NCBI GenBank assembly: GCA_027924645.1 | Contig: BSBN01000355.1 | Location: forward strand, 310,001-374,000 | From: Cunninghamia lanceolata | Lineage: Eukaryota; Streptophyta; Pinopsida; Cupressales; Cupressaceae | Direction of reading: 5' to 3' | DNA length: 64,000 nucleotides | Shown: piece by piece, positions 35,729 to 47,145 of the stretch | Layout: each line of letters starts with the position of its first letter | Position numbering within the stretch: position 1 is the first letter of the stretch | Translations under genes and position numbers: made by a program | The notes under the pieces: model-generated | Told to the model about the DNA's origin: nothing | Databases searched by the model: none | The model's input: only the letters and a program-made list of their open reading frames with translations

Positions 35729-38700
35729 TCAGCTACCACCATCATTCTTCTTCAAAAAGTTTTGGTACATGGTCTGCACTACTAACATCTCACATACATT
35801 AGGCCCAGCTGTATTATCAGAAATGGTACGAGCCCTGAGAACTGCATCCTTGACCGCCTTTATCACTTTCTCATGTTTTTCAAGATTATCCTTCATATTT
35901 TCAAAGGTTGAGTGATGATCATAAAGACTATCTATCGAAACCACTGTAGGCACTTCATCTTAAAACTTCTATTAAACCATCTTCTCAAAAGCATCAAGCA
36001 TTCCTATGTAGAGAGAAACTTATGATCTTCACCTGTTAGAGTGCATGGTATTTCCTCTAACCTATGTAGAAGTGAGACATCACTATCTTCATTGTTTTCT
36101 CGTACTTGGCACAAGTCATCAAGTAAACCTCTTATCACATTGATGCGATGGGTAAATTGATTCTTTGGTCCTGAGATAAGACTCTCGGTTTGAAATGACA
36201 CCAATGGAAATCAAATTCTTTATTTTGATTTTCTTCATCTCAATCCATTCTTCTAAACTATCCTCTTGATCTTGAATTTCTTGAGAATGTGAATCAACAA
36301 TATCATTTAACTCAACTTTTGCCTTTGTTATTTTTTCATTTCTTTCCATTGTGGTCTTTAAGAGAACTCTGCCTTGTTCCAACAACTGTTCCACAATGTC
36401 ACCAACCACTCTTCCTCTAGCGTGAATCTTCTCAACCTTTTGAATCAAAGGGTCCTCTACAGTAACTGCCATTGGTTCCATGATCTCTAATGATTTTACT
36501 ATTTTCTGAAGGACAACAGTAAGTTGTTCTGCCTTTGCTTTGTATTGCTCTTTTTCTGTCTTTACCTCATCAAATTTTACAAGCAATGAGCTTGCTATAG
36601 CTTGAAAATCTGACTTGATAGCTTCATGAGTCATCTTACGTAACTCAACTCTGGAAACAATATAATCATTCATATCAAAGGTATCTATAGTAGCATCATC
36701 CGGTGGCTGAGCAATTTCTACATACTTGACTACTTTTTCATCAATTAGCCTAAAAATAGTTTTAGGCTTCTTCTTCTAAGTTTTTGGTTTAATAGACAAC
36801 AATTTTTCAATCTCAATATCATTTGGCGTGATAGCCTACTTTTCCTTTTCAGAGTATAGGAAGACAACCATGGAGGTAGTATCGAGGCTCCATCATTTGG
36901 AGAAGAGTCAATTATGTACTTTGCTGGATCCATACTTGCAACTATTATAATGACAATGGGAGAGGTGTTGGTAAAAACTGTACTTGTGTCAACAATGTTC
37001 TCTGAACCATCAAAAAGATGTTCTAGAATGGTTTGTTCACCAATATCGAATGACGAAGAAGACAAACTAGGGATAGAACTAGAAGAGTTAAAAATAGTCC
37101 CAAAGCTTGTTCTCATAGAGGGAGGGGTATTATTAGAAGACACAATAAAAATAGAAGAAATAGGGACATTAGATACTATTAGAAAATATCAGAAGTAGAA
37201 ACATGAGGTAAAGAAGTAGAAACTTGAGGCTTTGATGGAATATCATTCTGAGCAGACTGCTATGAGCCACCAAGTTGTTCCTATTCCACATCTTTCTCTT
37301 TCTCTTGTTCCTTATCACTTTCCTCATTAGCTTTCCCAGAAACCTCTACCTTCTTAGCATCATTAGGTTCCTCATAATCTTGTTGTTCAATCTCAATATT
37401 TTCAATCTCTGTTTTATCAACATTCATTTCTTCAGCACCGTATTCTGTAGCAGTAGAGGTTCCTGCAATCTCCTTCTTCTTTCCTCCCTTAGAAACAAAC
37501 TAATTTTTGGCTTATGCACCTTAGAAGAAGGAGAGTCACTTTTATTCTTTGTCTTGTTCTCTACCTTTTTCCCTGTCTTCTCCTGCAACTCAGTTTCTGA
37601 TCCAGTAAGAAATTCTTTCAAACTGATACCTTTGCTTCCTAACCACACATTTGTTTTTGCTAGTATAGGCTGGAATCTCTTTCTGATAGAAGTTTCCTCT
37701 TTAACAGACCATTTGATCTCTGGAAGAGGTGAGGCTTCAATGTTCTCAACATTATATTTGGGATCCAATACATCCCCTTCATCCTCCATACCTTCTGGGA
37801 TATCTACCAGGCCCAATTCTTCAATCTGACTTAGGTGAAGGCTACAATAATCTTGCTTCCTGATCTCCTTCTATGTCCTGAGATTGGCCCAAACATCTAT
37901 GACCATAGGCAAGTGAAATACTTCCCTTCTCTTGATTTTATCTTGTACCCTTCTGTAATCAAAATTGTCCCTTTTCTTGAAGGTTTTCATGGTGACCAAT
38001 TGCATTTCTGATTCAACTGCTTTTTCCTTGGTAGCTGATTAAATAGAAAACCTACCAATTTCTATAGGAAACTTAATTCCTGACTTCTTTACCTCCATCT
38101 GCTTATTATACATAATAATTAGTTGCCTACATAGCTCCATTAGAATAATTCTATCATTGGGATATTGTGGAAGCATATATGGATAGCTAGGATAATACCT
38201 GACTCTTAGGTAAGTAAAAGTTGGGAACTGCAAAAACAAACAACCAAAAGAATTGACCACTACTTAGGCCTCATCTGATACTCTCTTCTACTCAAGCTCA
38301 TTATCCTAGAGACACATGAACACTAAAAAGAAAGCATCATTAAATCTGCAGAAATGCTGAATTGATCCCTTTAGAGTAATCTGGGGATAGTACTGATAAA
38401 CTCAAACCAATCTCTGATCACTATCTTTTGTTAAACCAGGAAAAATCCTCATACTAGCAGCAATATACACCAGATACAAAGTCATATAAAACTTGAAAGT
38501 TGTATTAACTTTTACCAGTTGATCATGCAGAGAATTATTGATCTGTTCTCCCTAGAAGATATTTTGTTGGCCCTTAAGAATCACCTTAATATATGTATAC
38601 ATCCATTCATGAAACTTGGATGAAGAAGGAAGACCTCTTATCCAACTTAGCAGTGTAATCAAATCACTTACCTCCTCAACAAAATCACTTCTCGGGAGCT

Positions 38701-39259
38701 CCTTAGGCCATCTAGACAAGTTACTCCGAAGAGTCTTCAACCACTTACTATTAATATGTATATTAGCAGCTTCCACATCTTCCTCAAAATCTCTCTGACC
38801 TCGAGCAAAATCTATTTCTCCAACATTTTCTATAGGTGGACACATAAAAATCTTGTTAGGAAACTCTACATCTAATCTCATGATTACATTTCCTTGAGAA
38901 TCAAACATAGTCCTGGTATCCCTATTATAGTGGCTTGCCACTTGAAGAACAAATTCTGGGTTATGTGCTACGACAGGAAAAGAAGCAACTAGATGAATGT
39001 TACTGTTGATAATCCTCTACATGTATCGAGGAGGATTGGACTACTTTGTTCTATTCACGAACTTAGCCATGTCTACATGACCAATCTTTGTGTCTCTTAT
39101 CTCATCCACATTAGAATGTAATGAAGTCACAGGGAAAACCCCTTGGTACTTATACTTCATGATTTTGGCCTTTGATGGAGACAACTCTGACATCATCTTT
39201 ATGAAGAGAACTGGAAATGGTGTCAACCGCATATGCTTGATGAAACTACAAAAAATCAT
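35729..39259 (-). pseudogene. Long LTR-encoded reading frame, right copy (unknown protein)
   Basis: Counterpart of the frame at 16,097-19,625. It stays in one register from the ATG at 39,259 to about 37,430 (AKIMKYKYQGVFPVTSLHSN, VDFVEEVSDLI-type region near 38,670, FQPILAKTNVWLGSKGISL), through the site where the left copy is shifted. Frameshifts follow near 37,430, 36,840 and 36,170. The C-terminal end MPTVVSIDSLYDHHSTFENM to FLKKNDGGS (35,729-35,953) is cleaner than in the left copy. Codons that are stops on the left read as Glu, Gln or other residues here (for example VVGDIVEQLLEQG). Function unknown. Confidence 0.75.
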
Positions 39260-39429
39260 GATCTCACAGTTAGGGGAAAAATGGGCAAATTAGGGTTACT
39301 GTAAATTGATGATCATGAATACAAGAACATGCATTGAAGGGCTTGAGAGCGCATAAGTCGAGAAAATAGGTGAAGGTGGGCCAAAGGTATTGAAAGGCAA
39401 AATTTCCCAGTGTTAGGAAAATTTTGAGG

Positions 39430-39965
39430 GTGACATGCATGGGCGGCCAAAATGGCCACTCCTGTATGTGGAGTAGGTCACTTAGCATGCAAGGTTAGTT
39501 ATTTTGACTACCATTACATATGAGGAAAAAACTATGTTTAATGTAGGGGCGGTCATTTTGACCGCCCTTACATGAGGGTAAAAATGAAAGGCACTGTGTG
39601 CATAGGCGGCAAAAATGCCCACTCAGGCATGTTGGAGGAAAAACTTCAAATGTTTAGATGTGGAGTCAGTCAAAATGACCACTCATACACCTTATTGTCA
39701 AAACCTTAAGCACATGTAGTAGTGGCAGTTTTTTAGCACTTGAGCATGTAATATTAAAAGTTTAATTTCCATGTAGGGGTGACATTTTTAACCACCCTTG
39801 CATGAGGGTTAAAACAAAGACAAGGCATATGTATTGGCGGTGGTTTTTGTCACCTATACATGTGGGTTGATTTAAGAAAGAATGTGAGGGTGGCGAATTT
39901 CGCTGCCCTTACATTTAGGGTTAATGTTGAAGCATGGTCGGCAAATTTCACCACCATTACATTCG
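39430..39965. repeat. Array of GC-rich hairpins, right LTR
   Basis: Same array as at 19,795-20,330. The best member has arms GGGCGGTCA (39,547-39,555) and TGACCGCCC (39,559-39,567) with a three-base loop, extended outward by ATGTA and TACAT, about 15 pairs in all. Others lie near 39,437, 39,603, 39,660, 39,773, 39,833 and 39,885. Confidence 0.78.
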
Positions 39966-40854
39966 ATGACAAACTCATATGAGACAAGGCATCATCAGCA
40001 AAAAATACCAACGATACACACAGGTTGAAAAAAAGTTTTAAACCTAAGACGCATTCAAGAAAATTGATGAAAAATTAAAAACTAGGGTTCCATGGAAAAA
40101 TAAACCGTTTTAAAACGACATCAATAAAAAGAAACACAAACTATACCAAGGTTTCCAAAACATAAACGATGATGAATTAAACAAAAAAACATCCAAACAA
40201 TAGAGTTTACAAAACAATCATTATAAACGATCAATGAAACCCTAGTTTTATAATAAAAACTAAAAACAAAAAATAACAACTTACCTCAGACAATAAACCA
40301 AAACCCTAAGCGTGACCTCGAAGTCGAAAGAAATCCACCTGAATGTACAATCCATGTGTTTAAACAATCTCAAGGAGGGTTTACTAGTTGTTTGGGAGGT
40401 TAGAGAATGAAAAATAAACACAAAACAATGAACAAAGACCTTTAAAAGGTTAAAATGAATACATTAATGGTGACACGAGTGATATTTATGTCACTGCAGT
40501 TTACGTGATCCATAAAGATATACTTGGGAAACAAAATCTACCAATAATACATATCAAAATTAAAACAAACATGTAAAAGCAACAGATTTGACCGACCTTG
40601 CATGTTTGTCAGAAAAATGACTAACACCTGGAAATATTCAAAATTGATATTCCAACAAGATTATGACCTAAATCGATTTCACAAATCTTGAGAAACCAAC
40701 CAAGGGGAATGCCATAAGTCATCCCAAGGTGTCAAAAGACTTCGCATGAGGCCAAGAGAACTTGCCTCAATTTGCGAACTTAGAGTGTAGGCTACGAAAC
40801 AGGCAAGTTTCGTAGGGGTCGTCCTACAAAATGAGCCAACTAATTTTGAGGAAA

Positions 40855-42074
40855 ACTACCACATAAAAAAACCAAGGCTATACTTGCGAGTTTGGAACTG
40901 AGTATAGCCATAAGGATATACTTCAGGTATCTCAAAACCAAGTGTAGAACAAGGTGAGACACACAACATTCCAAAGTGCCAAGAAGCATATTTAAAGTAT
41001 TACAAAGGATTGTTACAAGAATCTTCACAACAAAACACAAAAGAGTGAATCTACTAGTCAAGCGTCAGTAAAAAGCTTAACCCCATATTAATATATGGAC
41101 TAGGTCCATTTTTTCTTGTTGTAGGGACACATGGTCCTTATCAGTATACATTTGTTATCACCATCTGCTGACTAGTAGAGCCACAAGCACGACAGAAGAG
41201 TGAAATCACAAAAAATGAGAGAGGAGACAAAAGTGACTTAGGGCCACCACGTAGAAGGATGCCCCCAAAATATCCTTCACAATGCTATTCCCCCAAGGCA
41301 CAACACATCAATTTTAGAATAGGAGAGGAGAAGTATAGAAGAGTAGAGGAACAAATAGAACAATTTCAAAACGGAGGCAGTCTCCTTGTATCCTTGACCT
41401 TACAGGAGTGTCAAGGGTCATCCAAGGAGACCTAAACAACATTTAACATAGTACAAGGGAACACATCATGACACATATAAGAGGAGGCCACTCTTGAGAG
41501 CAACTTGAAAAGATGCTACATCAATTGTGGTTGAATGAGTGAAAAATACTTACCTGCTAGCGATCGTCTTTCATCAAATCATCTTCTTCCTAGTTTTGAT
41601 ATGGCATAGGTGGTACATAAGGTACTATGGCCCACTTGGAAACCTTCTTCCTTTAGCTCTGCTTTTGATTCAATGGTTGTTGGTAGAATGTTTTCTTTTT
41701 GAGGTGAGTTTTGGTTAAGCTAAAGCTTGTTGTTTTCTCCTTCTTTCTCTTGCATTTCAGTTCCTTCTTGTCTTGTTTGTGATATTTTCAAAAGGAGATT
41801 CTTTATGGACCATCAAGGGCTCATGAATTTCCACATTCATGAAAGTTTTCAAAGAGGAATCTGGCACAAAAGTGATCTTTTGTGATGAAGTGCTTCGCTC
41901 ACATAGGTTATCTCTCGATCCTTATAAGGATGGTGGAGGAACTTCAAAAAATGTTCCATTACCTCTTGGTTGAGGGGGATCTTTTGGTTCAGGCTGCTTT
42001 TTAATGTCTATATATTTGGTAGGAGGAATTGTAGCCATAGGGGATTGAGAGGTTCCAGGAGAATTCTCTCCATA
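40855..42074 (-). other. Level-1 internal region next to the level-2 insertion
   Basis: No recognised gene. Minus-strand reading continues from the protease-like stretch with Pro-rich fragments (PPTKYIDIKKQPEPKDPPQP near 41,985-42,030) and then degenerates. The RT expected next is absent. Confidence 0.5.
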
Positions 42075-42699
42075 TTATAGTTGAGCTATGAGTTTTTCCT
42101 TGTATTTTTGATATGCTAGGAAAAATTGCTCTTCTCTAGGTTGGTTTGCTTCAGTAGGTTGTGGATAAAAGTAATCTAAGTTGAAATTTTCATGAGTGTT
42201 TAATGGTTTCCATCCACTATGGTGAACAACATGCACTTGACCTTTGTGAGGAAATTTTAAGAATTTATGAATGGTAGAGGGAACCACTTTCATGGATTTT
42301 AGCCAAGGATGTCCTAATTTCACACAAAAGATGTCCAAAGTGGGAATGATGACAAATGGTTATTCTAAGGCTCTTTCAACCACCTTAATTAAAAGTGTAA
42401 TCTTCCTAATTGCTAGCTGAAAGTAACCATTATGTGCTTTAATCATTATATTCATAACTGTTTTGTGCTAAATAATTCATGTATAAGAATTCTTCTGTGA
42501 CAACATTTGTTATGCAGTTAGGATCTATAAAGACTCATCTTGTAGGATTTCCAGTTATTCTTGTTGTATTTCAAAGAGGGCCATCAATATCTCTAATTGT
42601 GACCTCATGCGGTGTGAATGATATTATGGGTTTAGGAGCCTTCTTTTTCTTATTAACTTGAGGAGGAACCATACCACCCTTATTTTGGTTAGCTGCCAT
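42075..42699 (-). pseudogene. Level-1 Gypsy protease-like region
   Basis: A frame from the ATG at 42,699 (MAANQNKGGMVPPQVNKKKK, then KPIISFTPHEVTIRDIDG) leads to a retropepsin-like segment, VFIDPNCITNVVTEEFLY, in which the Gly of the usual D-S/T-G is absent. After a frame change near 42,460 comes FVIIPTLDIFCVKLGHPWLK and HKFLKFPHKGQVHVVHHSGW, the conserved tail of Tat-type Gypsy proteases, ending at 42,075. No Gag precedes it and no RT follows. It may once have been a protease or a small protein serving a non-autonomous element. Confidence 0.68.
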
Positions 42700-43360
42700 G
42701 TATATGAGACCTTTGTAGACCAAAGCACTGAGTTTGAGCAAATCAGGTTTTCAAAAATTAAAAACACACTAATTTCAACACAAACAAAGTGAGTAGGATG
42801 TCAAAATTTCTCCAAACAAAGGTGATGTAGATGATTTTAAAAGTTTTCTCAAAGAAGCACAAAGAGTGTGTTAAAGCCCTTAATGTTGAAATACACAATG
42901 TGTAATTGCTAAAAATTGAAATTTTAAAAGTAACGATGTGAAATGATACAACATTGTAATGCAAAATCAGATTTGAATGAATGTTTATGATAGAAACAAA
43001 ATCTAAACTATGATTTTGACTACAAACCCTAGCTTTTGGAATGACTAGGTTATAGGAAATATGCAAGTTTTAAAGAAAACCCTAGCAAAAAACAAATGCA
43101 AGATGTAATATCATGAAGTGATTAATTTCTATAATATGGATCAGATTTGATGTGAAAATTAGAAAATCAAATCTTTCAATGATATGCAATGAAAACAATG
43201 CAAAACTATGCCTTTATGCAAGCCTACAATGCTTATTTTTTCACTTGTTTCAAATTTATGCAAGATTCTCACATAAAGAATGATAAGTATGCTATGAATG
43301 CAAGATCTGAGTTCAACACCCAGTAAGGTGAAAATGCTTGAAGCTACGGGTTCACCAAAA
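42700..43360 (-). other. Level-1 5' leader and primer-binding region
   Basis: No coding content. At its right end, next to the LTR, the minus strand reads TTTTGGTGAACCCGTAGCTT; TGGTGAACCCG begins three bases in and has the TGG start expected of a primer-binding site. I cannot name the tRNA. Confidence 0.5.
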
Positions 43361-44626
43361 TATTATGGTGAAAAAGAGAATGAGGAAGATTAGCATGTAC
43401 ACTAGATCAAACCCTCTTTCACAATAACATTCAAGGACGAGACTGAGCCAAATCACTACCAAATGGAGGAGGATTCAACAACAGATATTGTGCTCTTATT
43501 TGCTATGGAAAGATCTAATTTAATCAAGCCTTTTATCAAACACTAGGTTAATCAATGTACGAAACCCTAGATTTGCAAAGATTTTATTATAACAGAAGAT
43601 GTACATGAGATATCCAAAAACTAATTTCACAAGAGTGATCAGGAAGATATCAGAACCTATGCCCCAAAAGTTGGAATGTTGGAGGACTATTTCAAAGGCG
43701 CCCAAGTCTGGGAAGTTGGAAGCTTTGGAAACTACAAACTAGAGAAATGCTACAAAACCTGCCTTGATGTCAGATCTAGGGTCTGTTAAGGCAGAAAGAC
43801 TAGGGCACCTATGCCCAAGTCTTGTACAGAGGAATATTCCTAAAATTTTGTCAAATACCAAAACCTTAATCTTTACTCAATCTTCTTGTACTTTCACCTC
43901 CTGAATTTCACACCTGTAACCTACACACAAGAAGAAGAGAAGGGGTTTGGGGGTTATGGTGTTTACAGACTTGCCTAAGTCAAATCCCATGATAGCATTT
44001 AAGCTTCCCAACACCATTGTTTGATAAAGAGAGCGTGTCGTTGCAGGGCAGAGGCTAAAACACAAAATCAATATGATGAAATCAAATGATGATGAACACA
44101 AATGATATCACCTATGTGATGAAACCCTTAGGAGAATTAATGCTCTTTAAATCATAAGGAGAGATAGATGATAACTTCAAAAACCTATAAAAACACACAT
44201 TGACAATACAAATCTTCTTGAGAATCACAATGAATGCTTTGAATACCCTTTACTCCAATGCTTTATGTTTTCTATATCTATCTATCTTCATAATGAATTC
44301 AAAAAATCACTTATATATGCTTTCCCGCTAACATTCATGAAATTACCAAAAGAGATGACAAGGAGAAAACTTTTGGAAGGGCCCAAGCCGACATCCATTT
44401 GAATTTGACCTGAACAATTAGGGAGGACTTGGGCACATGCACCCAAGTCCCAAGGCACTTTTTTGGTTCGGGGTAAGGTAGAATGTGGGCCCCTTGTTAG
44501 CAATTTGCATTGGTTTCAGGGGATTTTTTATCAAGATGAATATTTTGAATGTAAAATCCTATCATAGGGACCTAGGAGCTAAACAAGGAGGTAAAAAGGC
44601 ATGTGTCCACTTTTTACTCCATAACA
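43361..44626 (-). repeat. Level-1 LTR, right copy (5' LTR)
   Basis: 1,266 bases, from TATTATGGTG (TGTTATGGTG in the partner) to CCATAACA. Next to it at 44,627-44,631 is ATGAG, the putative right target duplication. Confidence 0.88.
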
Positions 44627-44631
44627 ATGAG

Positions 44632-45113
44632 GATTAAACATCCTAACCCATATCAAGTTTCTTGGTTGCAAAAGGGGCATCAGTTGTTGGTAGATAAGTA
44701 GGTCTTAGTAGAATTTCAAATAGGTAGTTATAAGGATGCTATCATGTGTGATATTATGCCCATGGATGTTTTTCATGTACTCCTTGGTAAACCTTGGCAA
44801 TTTGACATGAAAGCCATACATGATGGTAGAAACAACACTTACACTTTTTAGAAGGATGGACAAAAACATACACTATTACCATTGAAAGGAGAAGAAGTGG
44901 ACAGTAAAAGTAGCAGTAGCAAGGTCATGTTGGTGAGTGGCAAATTCTTTCTACTTGATATGAAGAAGAAGTGGGATATGCCTTGGTACTCAAGCCTAAG
45001 GTTGTACTTACCTCCACTAAATTGGATGAATTATTGAATGAGATACAAGACATATTGAAAGAACACACAAACATTGTGGTAGCTGATTTGCCTAATGAGT
45101 TGTCTTTTTAGTA
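44632..45113 (+). pseudogene. Level-0 Ty3/Gypsy protease to RT linker, right half
   Basis: This continues the protease interrupted at 12,649. RIKHPNPYQVSWLQKGHQLL, MPMDVFHVLLGKPWQFDMKA and HDGRNNTYTF are the standard downstream parts of a plant Gypsy protease. After a frameshift near 44,960 the linker EEVGYALVLKPK and DILKEHTNIVVADLPNEL leads toward RT. It stops at ADLPNELS, just where RT should begin, and gives way to satellite repeats at 45,114. Stops occur near 44,689 and 44,848. Confidence 0.85.
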
Positions 45114-47145
45114 CTCGAGTGTCTTGATCCTTCTAGGCTACATTAGACATAAAGAGTCCCTTAAGAGTCCTAAGACAAAAAAGGTGCCAAACTTTGGCCT
45201 AGTTGCTCTCTCAAACCATAACACCTAGGAATGTCTCATTTGTACATATAGGTGGATGCCAGGTCCACCTAAAAATACCTATCTTGGTTTTTTTAACATG
45301 ATTTCATTTTCCCTTTATGGTGACGAATGCATTGTTGCAAAATGCTTCAATTTTGGTTAGTGAAAGGGTTCTAGGAGTGAAGTTTTGTATTTTACACCTT
45401 GTGGGACTAAACCATTAACACTAACACATTAGGGTGGGTGTGTGAATGCTAGTGGAGGTGTCTTTTCTATGGCCAAGCATTTTGATCATTCCAGGCTACA
45501 TCATACTAACAGAGTCTCTTAAGAGCCCTATAACCAAAAAGGTGTCAAATTTTGGCCCAACTTTTCTCTCAAATCGTGGAACCTAGGAATGTCTCATTTG
45601 CACCTACAATTGGATGTTAGGTCCACCTACAAATACCTATCTCAAATTTTTAACATAAATTCATTTACCCATAGTGGTGATGAATGTATTGTTGCAAAAT
45701 ACTTAACTTTGGTTTAGTGAAAGGGTGCTAGGAGTGAAGTTTTGCATTCCACACCTTGTGAGACTAAATTTGCAACACCAACATGTGGAGGTGGGTTGGT
45801 GAATGCTAGTGTAGGCTAGATTTTATTTCCTAGGTATCTTGATCATTCAAGGCTACATCAGACCAAGAAAGTCTCTAAAGAGCCTTAAGACCCAAAAATT
45901 AGCAAACTTTGACATAGAGATTCTTGGAATCTATGGCATCTAGGAATGTTTTAAACATGCCTACATGTAGATATCAAGTCTATCTACAAAATTCTATCTC
46001 ATTTTTTTGTCAATTCTAGACCATTTGACAGTACCAAAAATGAATGCATGCTTGTAAAATGTCTCATTTGCATTTAGTGTAAGGGTGCCGATAGCCATAT
46101 TATTTCTTCTTCACCTCATGGGACCAAATCAATGGTGCAAACACATTGAGGTAGGTGGTTGAATGCTACTAGAGGCCTTTTCTTATTTCCCAAGTGTCCT
46201 AATTCTTTTGGGATACATCAAATCGAGAAAGCCTCTTAATAGCCCTAAGAGCTAAAAGGTGTCAAACTTTGATGTAGTGATTCTCAAAATCTATGGAACC
46301 TAGGAATATTTTGCTAACACCAACAAGTGGATGTTGGTTTCATAAACAATAGTCTATCTTAGTATTTTTCAATTCCAGATCATTCGACTGTCTCAACAAT
46401 GAATGCATTCTTGCAAAATACCTCATTTACATTTGGTATAAAAGTGTCAATAGCCATATTTTTTTATTTTGCACCTTGTGGAACCAAACTAATGGTTTCA
46501 ACATGTTAGGTGGTTAGGTGAATTATATTAAATGCCTCATTTTACTTCCCAGGTGTCTCAATCCTTTCTTCCTATATCAGATTGAGAAAGTCTCTTAGGA
46601 ACCTTAAGAGCGAAAAGAAGTCAAATTTTGACATAGCAATTCTCATAATTCGTGGCACCTAGGAATGTTTTGTTTACACCTATAGATAGATTTTGAGTCC
46701 ATCTACAATATCCTATCCCAATTTATGTCAACTCTAGATTATTTGACCATGTCAATAATGAATGCATTCTTACAAAATACCTCATTTAAATGTTCAATGT
46801 AAGGATGGCAATAGCCATTTTTCCTTCTGCACCTCATGAGACCAAATTGATGATGCCAACATGTTGAGGTGGGTGACTAAATGCTACTAAAGGGCCTCAT
46901 TTCATTCCTAGAGCCTCCCAATCCTTTTGAGCTACGTCAAATTGAAAAAGTCTCTTAAGAGCCCCAAGAGAAAAATGGTGGCAAACATTGACACAACGAT
47001 TATTAGAATCTGTGAAACCTATGAATGTTTCATTTCCTCCTACAAGTGGATGTTAGGTCTATCTATAATAGTCTATCTCATTTTTTGTCAACTCCAAACC
47101 ATTTGACTATCTTAACAATGAATGTATTCTTACAAAATGTCTCAT
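45114..47145. repeat. Satellite array block 1, about 360-bp units
   Basis: About six units, with the anchor resembling GGCTACATCA near 45,131, 45,493, 45,850, 46,211, 46,572 and 46,931 (spacing 357-362). Two unit types: type A has GTGCTAGGAGTGAAGTTTTG (first two units), type B has GGGTGCCAATAGCCATATT (the rest). No coding. The block begins right where the level-0 pol fragment stops. Confidence 0.88.

Larger units (their letters stand above)
15145..40854 (-). mobile_element. Level-2 Tat/Ogre-like Ty3/Gypsy element with 6.1-kb LTRs
   Basis: Long direct repeats at 15,145-21,324 and 34,777-40,854 flank a minus-strand internal region. The order is primer-binding site (34,753-34,770), gag, protease, an extra RNase H, RT, RNase H, integrase. 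Target duplication is ACCAC on the left and ACTAC on the right (one mismatch); a slightly later exact TACCAC is an alternative. Span is 25.7 kb including the 7.3-kb level-3 insertion, so about 18.4 kb intact, large even for Tat/Ogre elements. LTRs differ by roughly 8-9% by eye over the first 430 bases. Confidence 0.88.
34777..40854 (-). repeat. Level-2 LTR, right copy (5' LTR)
   Basis: About 6.08 kb, starting TGTTGGGTGAA next to the primer-binding site. Shares the long reading frame (35,729-39,259) and hairpin array (39,430-39,965) with the left copy. 34,777-35,728 and 39,970-40,854 hold no gene. Confidence 0.88.
12650..44626 (-). mobile_element. Level-1 non-autonomous Ty3/Gypsy element (contains levels 2 and 3)
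   Basis: LTRs at 12,650-13,917 and 43,361-44,626 lie in direct orientation and interrupt the level-0 protease. Flanking five-base sequences are ACTAG (left) and ATGAG (right), a target duplication with two later changes. Reading direction is minus: a primer-binding-like site lies left of the right LTR, and a purine-rich tract (minus AAAGTGGGGCC) borders the left LTR. Without the nested insertion the internal region is only about 3.7 kb and shows one protease-like stretch, with no RT or integrase. By eye the LTRs differ at roughly 11%. Confidence 0.85.

Noticed and set aside
37275..37829. Plus-strand frame of 184 codons, Phe/Leu/Ile-rich, looks like a membrane protein
   Set aside because: It is the antisense of the Lys/Glu-rich middle of the LTR frame (right copy) and is not preserved in the left copy.
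15145..40854. Segmental duplication of 6.1 kb instead of LTRs
   Set aside because: The repeats are bounded by a primer-binding site on one side and the end of integrase on the other, are in direct orientation, and sit between near-matching five-base flanks; all this fits LTRs better.
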